This document shows positions 61,172 to 64,000 of a stretch of DNA of 64,000 nt, piece by piece (positions within the stretch are counted from its first letter, which is position 1; every line of letters begins with the position of its first letter). Under the pieces are notes generated by a model. That model was given only the letters and a program-made list of their open reading frames with translations, had not been told where the DNA came from and ran no database searches. The translations under genes were made by a program, and so were the position numbers. The stretch comes from Roseovarius indicus (lineage in GTDB: Bacteria > Pseudomonadota > Alphaproteobacteria > Rhodobacterales > Rhodobacteraceae): positions 3,224,001-3,288,000 of the forward strand of contig NZ_CP031598.1 of assembly GCF_008728195.1 (NCBI RefSeq). The letters run 5' to 3'.

Positions 61172-62383
61172 ATGACCCGCCTGTTTCCCGCGCTGACCGC
61201 GCCAAGCCGCCTGTCCGCCCTGCCCCTGCTTGCCACGCTGCTGGCCCAGCCGGCCGCGTCGCAGGTGCTCGAGGCATCGAGCGACGCCACCATCCGCAAC
61301 CGTCTTTGCATCGGCGGAGAATGCACAGACAACCCCACGCCCGATTTCGTCGCCGACGGCTTCACCGCGTCGCTCGAGATCCGCGATTTCCGAACACGGA
61401 TAGATTTCGTCGACCGTTCGGACGCAAACTTTCCGAATACGAACTGGGCGATCGAGTTGAACGAACCGAATACCTCCATCCCCAGTGGCGGCACCGAGTA
61501 TTTCGCCATCCAGGACAACTCTGCCTTCACGGTCCCCTTTCTGGTCAGGGGAGGCGCGCCCACCAACGCCTTCTTTCTCGCCGAGTCAGGGGCCATCGGC
61601 CTGCAGACATCCCTGCCGCAGATGAACCTGCATATCGTCGACGCGGGCACTTTTGCCGAGGCTGGCATCCGATTGGAGGACACCACGGGAACACCGTACA
61701 GCTGGGACCTGCGGGGCAATGACGCCGGGTTCTACCTGTTCGATGTGACGGCCAACAGGCTGCCCTTCCAGGTCCGTCCCGGTGCGCCCAGCTCTTCGCT
61801 CGAGATCGCCAGCAGCGGCTTTGTGGGCATCGGCACCGAAAGCCCCGGCGCGCCCCTCGAGGTCAGCAACAACGACACGTTCAGCTACTTCCGCATCACC
61901 GCCGCGCAGGCCGCGGTCAACCAGTCGGCCGACATGACCTTCACCGGCGGGCCCCTGGGCACCGGCGAGTTCCGCTACAACATCGTCGATGGCGACGGGC
62001 CGGAAATGCGGCTCAATGCCGATGGCGACATGGTGCTCGATGGCACGCTGACCACCGGCGGCCCGACCCCCGCAGGCGGCTGCGACGCCGTCTTCGACGC
62101 GGAATTCGAGCGCCTCTCCGTCTCCGATCACGCCACGCTGATGTGGGAGAACGGCCACCTGCCCGCCGTGGGTGCGACGCTGCCGGGCGCGCCGATCAAC
62201 GTGTCGGAGAAGATGGGCGGGATCCTGAACGAGCTTGAGCACGCGCATATCTACATCGAAGAGCTGCACGCCCGGCTGGCCTTCCAGGAAGAGCAGCGCC
62301 AGGCACAGGAGGCGGTCAATATCGCGCTTTCCGAACAGCTCGCGGCCCTCGCGGCCCGGCTCGAAAAGCTGGAGGTCCGTTGA
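61172..62383 (+). CDS. Tandem fibre-like secreted protein, copy 7 (tail type I)
   Basis: 403 residues from ATG 61172 (AAGGAA upstream), the longest copy. Signal peptide about 1-30 (ending PAAS|Q). Cap LCIGGEC (Cys46, Cys51). Modules end GAIGLQTSLPQMNLHI and GFVGIGTESPGAPLEV. The first Cys of the core pair is lost: GGPTPAGGCDAVF (Pro codon 62069-62071). Core variant GPLGTGEFRYNIVD. Tail type I (RLSVSDHATLMWENGHLPAV). Coiled coil about 365-402 ending LAARLEKLEVR. The 131-base gap upstream could carry a promoter. Confidence 0.85.
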   Translation: MTRLFPALTAPSRLSALPLLATLLAQPAASQVLEASSDATIRNRLCIGGECTDNPTPDFVADGFTASLEIRDFRTRIDFVDRSDANFPNTNWAIELNEPNTSIPSGGTEYFAIQDNSAFTVPFLVRGGAPTNAFFLAESGAIGLQTSLPQMNLHIVDAGTFAEAGIRLEDTTGTPYSWDLRGNDAGFYLFDVTANRLPFQVRPGAPSSSLEIASSGFVGIGTESPGAPLEVSNNDTFSYFRITAAQAAVNQSADMTFTGGPLGTGEFRYNIVDGDGPEMRLNADGDMVLDGTLTTGGPTPAGGCDAVFDAEFERLSVSDHATLMWENGHLPAVGATLPGAPINVSEKMGGILNELEHAHIYIEELHARLAFQEEQRQAQEAVNIALSEQLAALAARLEKLEVR

Positions 62384-62466
62384 CGCAAGGCGGGCCCTGG
62401 CTTACAAAAATCCTTTATTAACCAATGACGTTGCCCGCGTGCAGCGCTTGAACAAAGGATTTCAGT

Positions 62467-63627
62467 ATGAAGGTTTTTCCGCTCTGCGCCGCACTTGTCG
62501 TCGCGGCCTTTCCTGTCACGGCCGAACAGGTCTTCAACGAGAATGTCATCGTCGGCGGCGGCCTGTGCGCCGGTAATTACTGCCAGGCCGGCACCAGCTT
62601 TCCCGAGGGGCTGCTGCGGCTCAGCACCCAGTCGCCGCGCATCCATTTCAACGACGCCTCGGCCGTCAATCAGCACGAATGGCAGATCCGCGCCAACGAG
62701 GACAGCAGCAGCTATCTCAGCATGTTCTCGATCCTCGACCTGACCGCGGCCACCACGCCCTTCACCCTGTTCGGCGGTGCGCCGGACAACGCGCTCTGGG
62801 TCGACGGCCATGGGCTGGTGGGCCTCGGCACATCGCTGCCCCAGCAGGATCTGCACATCGTGGCGTCGGGCAACTACCCCGGCATAAGGCTGGAGCGTAC
62901 ACAGGCCCCAGCCCATTCATGGGACATCCTGGCCGATCAGACAGGGTTCGGCATCCGGGATGTGACCAGCAACAACAAGCTGCCGTTCTTCATCGCCAGC
63001 GATGCGCCCCCCTGGGCGATCTGGCTCGACAGCGCCGGCTATCTCGGGCTCGGAACGGATGACCCCGCCGCGCCGCTGGAACTGCGGCGCGAGGACAGCT
63101 TCAACTTCTTCCGCATCACCGCCGCCGGCGCGACGTTCAACGAGTCGGTGGATTTCGTATTCACCGAGGGCCCGCTCGGCACCGGAGAACTGCGCTACAA
63201 CATCGTCGATACCGACGGACCCGAGATGCGGCTGAACGCCGATGGCGACATGCGGATCGAGGGCGCGCTGACCACCGGCGGCCCCGCCTGCGACAGCGGC
63301 TGCGACGCGGTGTTCGACGCCGGGTTCGAGCGCCTCTCGGTCTCCGACCATGCCGCGCTCATGTGGGAGAACGGCCACCTTCCGGCGGTCGGCCCCACCC
63401 TGCCGGGGGCACCGATGAACGTGTCGGAGAAGGTGGCCGGCATCCTGAACGAACTCGAGCATGCGCATATCTATATCGAAACCCTCCACCGACGGGCCGC
63501 AGCACAGGAAGACCAACTTGCCCGTCAGGCCGAACAGCTGGTCGCGCAGGGTGCGGCCCTTGCCCAGCAGCAGGCGCTTACCGCCCGGCTGATGGCCCGG
63601 CTGGACCAGCTTGAACAGGGCAGCTAA
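62467..63627 (+). CDS. Tandem fibre-like secreted protein, copy 8 (tail type I)
   Basis: 386 residues. Signal peptide about 1-19 (MKVFPLCAALVVAAFPVTA). Cap LCAGNYC (Cys34, Cys39). Modules end GLVGLGTSLPQQDLHI and GYLGLGTDDPAAPLEL. Core intact with ACDSGCDAVF. Tail type I (RLSVSDHAALMWENGHLPAV, NVSEKVAGILNELEHAHIYI). The coiled coil is Gln-rich (QLARQAEQLVAQGAALAQQ). AAAGGA precedes the ATG. Confidence 0.85.
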   Translation: MKVFPLCAALVVAAFPVTAEQVFNENVIVGGGLCAGNYCQAGTSFPEGLLRLSTQSPRIHFNDASAVNQHEWQIRANEDSSSYLSMFSILDLTAATTPFTLFGGAPDNALWVDGHGLVGLGTSLPQQDLHIVASGNYPGIRLERTQAPAHSWDILADQTGFGIRDVTSNNKLPFFIASDAPPWAIWLDSAGYLGLGTDDPAAPLELRREDSFNFFRITAAGATFNESVDFVFTEGPLGTGELRYNIVDTDGPEMRLNADGDMRIEGALTTGGPACDSGCDAVFDAGFERLSVSDHAALMWENGHLPAVGPTLPGAPMNVSEKVAGILNELEHAHIYIETLHRRAAAQEDQLARQAEQLVAQGAALAQQQALTARLMARLDQLEQGS

Positions 63628-63755
63628 GCCCCGTCCGGGCAGGCGGACCTTCCGGTTTTCCTCCATGGACGGAGCATCGCGAGCCACTTAACGTATATCA
63701 CATAGCCAACGGGCGACCTCGCCCGGCTTCCCCATAGTTAATAAGGTTGCCCCGA

Positions 63756-64000
63756 ATGTCCTTCATTATCCGTACCGCCTTTCCCCTTGCCATCGCCCTC
63801 GCCGCCGCCCCCGCCTGGGCACAAGACGTCATCGGAGACGACCTGGTCCTCTCCGGCGACATCACCCAGAACGGGTTCGGACCGAATTTCTTCGATGCCG
63901 CGTATTCCTCGTTCAGCGGCAGCATGTGTCTCGGGAACAACTGCACCACCAGCGAAGCCAACGGCCTCGGCAACCCGCCCCTCAAACTCAAATGGTCCGA
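63756..64000 (+). CDS. Tandem fibre-like secreted protein, copy 9, N-terminal part (runs off window)
   Basis: About 81 residues are visible. Signal peptide MSFIIRTAFPLAIALAAAPAWA, then DVIGDDLVLSGDITQNGFGP. The cap motif MCLGNNC (Cys58, Cys63) appears about 20 residues later than in other copies because of an insertion (about residues 35-55). It ends in the PLKLKWS segment that begins module 1 in the family. The frame is open to the window edge. AAGG lies 8 bases before the ATG. Membership rests on the signal peptide, cap and position. Confidence 0.7.
   Translation, partial: MSFIIRTAFPLAIALAAAPAWAQDVIGDDLVLSGDITQNGFGPNFFDAAYSSFSGSMCLGNNCTTSEANGLGNPPLKLKWS

Noticed and set aside
53804-63627. 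CRISPR or satellite-like DNA repeat
   Set aside because: The repetition is about 1.1-1.2 kb long and is explained by protein-coding paralogues, with no short direct repeats and spacers.
53804-64000. Prophage tail-fibre module
   Set aside because: No capsid, portal, terminase, baseplate or integrase genes are near, and every copy has a signal peptide, which phage fibres lack.
53804-64000. Trimeric autotransporter adhesins (YadA type)
   Set aside because: No C-terminal membrane-anchor barrel is present; the proteins end in a short coiled coil.

Overview
The window looks like a chromosomal segment of a marine alphaproteobacterium of the Rhodobacterales (Roseobacter-like). It is GC-rich with dense short-gap operons. 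Several genes typical of that group occur (DUF4167, DUF1185 and a betaine transporter of the TMAO/betaine type). A GTTC-N7-GTTC LexA box, the alphaproteobacterial form, lies in front of uvrA. I see no rRNA, tRNA, CRISPR array, integrase or transposase, so this is not an obvious island or prophage.

Layout. 1-9,058 (mostly minus): 5' part of uvrA, lpdA, a DUF924 protein, an MFS transporter, queA and a large AsmA/YhdP-like membrane protein. 9,140-12,480 (plus): a BCP peroxiredoxin, a DUF455 ferritin-like protein, and an M23 peptidase overlapping a bactofilin gene. 12,558-25,772: a catabolic and uptake regulon around a LysR regulator. On the left is a minus-strand operon: flavin reductase, aldehyde dehydrogenase, luciferase-like monooxygenase, DUF1185, alpha/beta hydrolase and a thiamine-diphosphate enzyme. 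On the right is a plus-strand betaine-type ABC transporter, a ureohydrolase and a zinc alcohol dehydrogenase. The same operator motif, TTCGAA-N3-TTCGAA, lies in front of both arms. 25,915-32,197: ndk, an ABC-F ATPase, a MarC protein, a retropepsin-like protease, holC, pepA and small genes. 32,328-40,321 (plus): an outer-membrane biogenesis operon lptF-lptG-lptD-surA-pdxA-(HXXEE protein)-rsmA. 40,451-53,628: DUF4167, prmC-prfA, an agmatinase, an M20 amidohydrolase, mazG, a membrane-bound XRE/pentapeptide protein divergent from a lysozyme-like lipoprotein, a mraZ-like gene, a DUF2189 protein and an amidase.

53,804-64,000 (plus): eight complete tandem paralogues of 361-403 residues, plus the start of a ninth that runs out of the window. 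Each has a signal peptide, a short LC-x-G-x(2,3)-C cap, two beta-rich modules resembling trimeric tail-fibre repeats, a nearly invariant core containing GPLGTGELRYNIVD, a tail resembling the C-terminal part of tail-fibre/S74-type proteins, and usually a short coiled coil. They look like secreted fibre-like proteins with variable middles and a fixed C-terminal assembly domain. No anchor, autotransporter barrel or phage structural gene accompanies them. This array is the most unusual part of the window.

How the parts may work together: the LysR regulon probably imports a quaternary-ammonium or betaine-like compound and opens it with a two-component flavin monooxygenase. The enzyme set resembles the trigonelline pathway, but the substrate is inferred. 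The lpt-surA block and the AsmA-like protein serve the outer envelope, and the tandem fibre genes probably encode surface or secreted structures on it.
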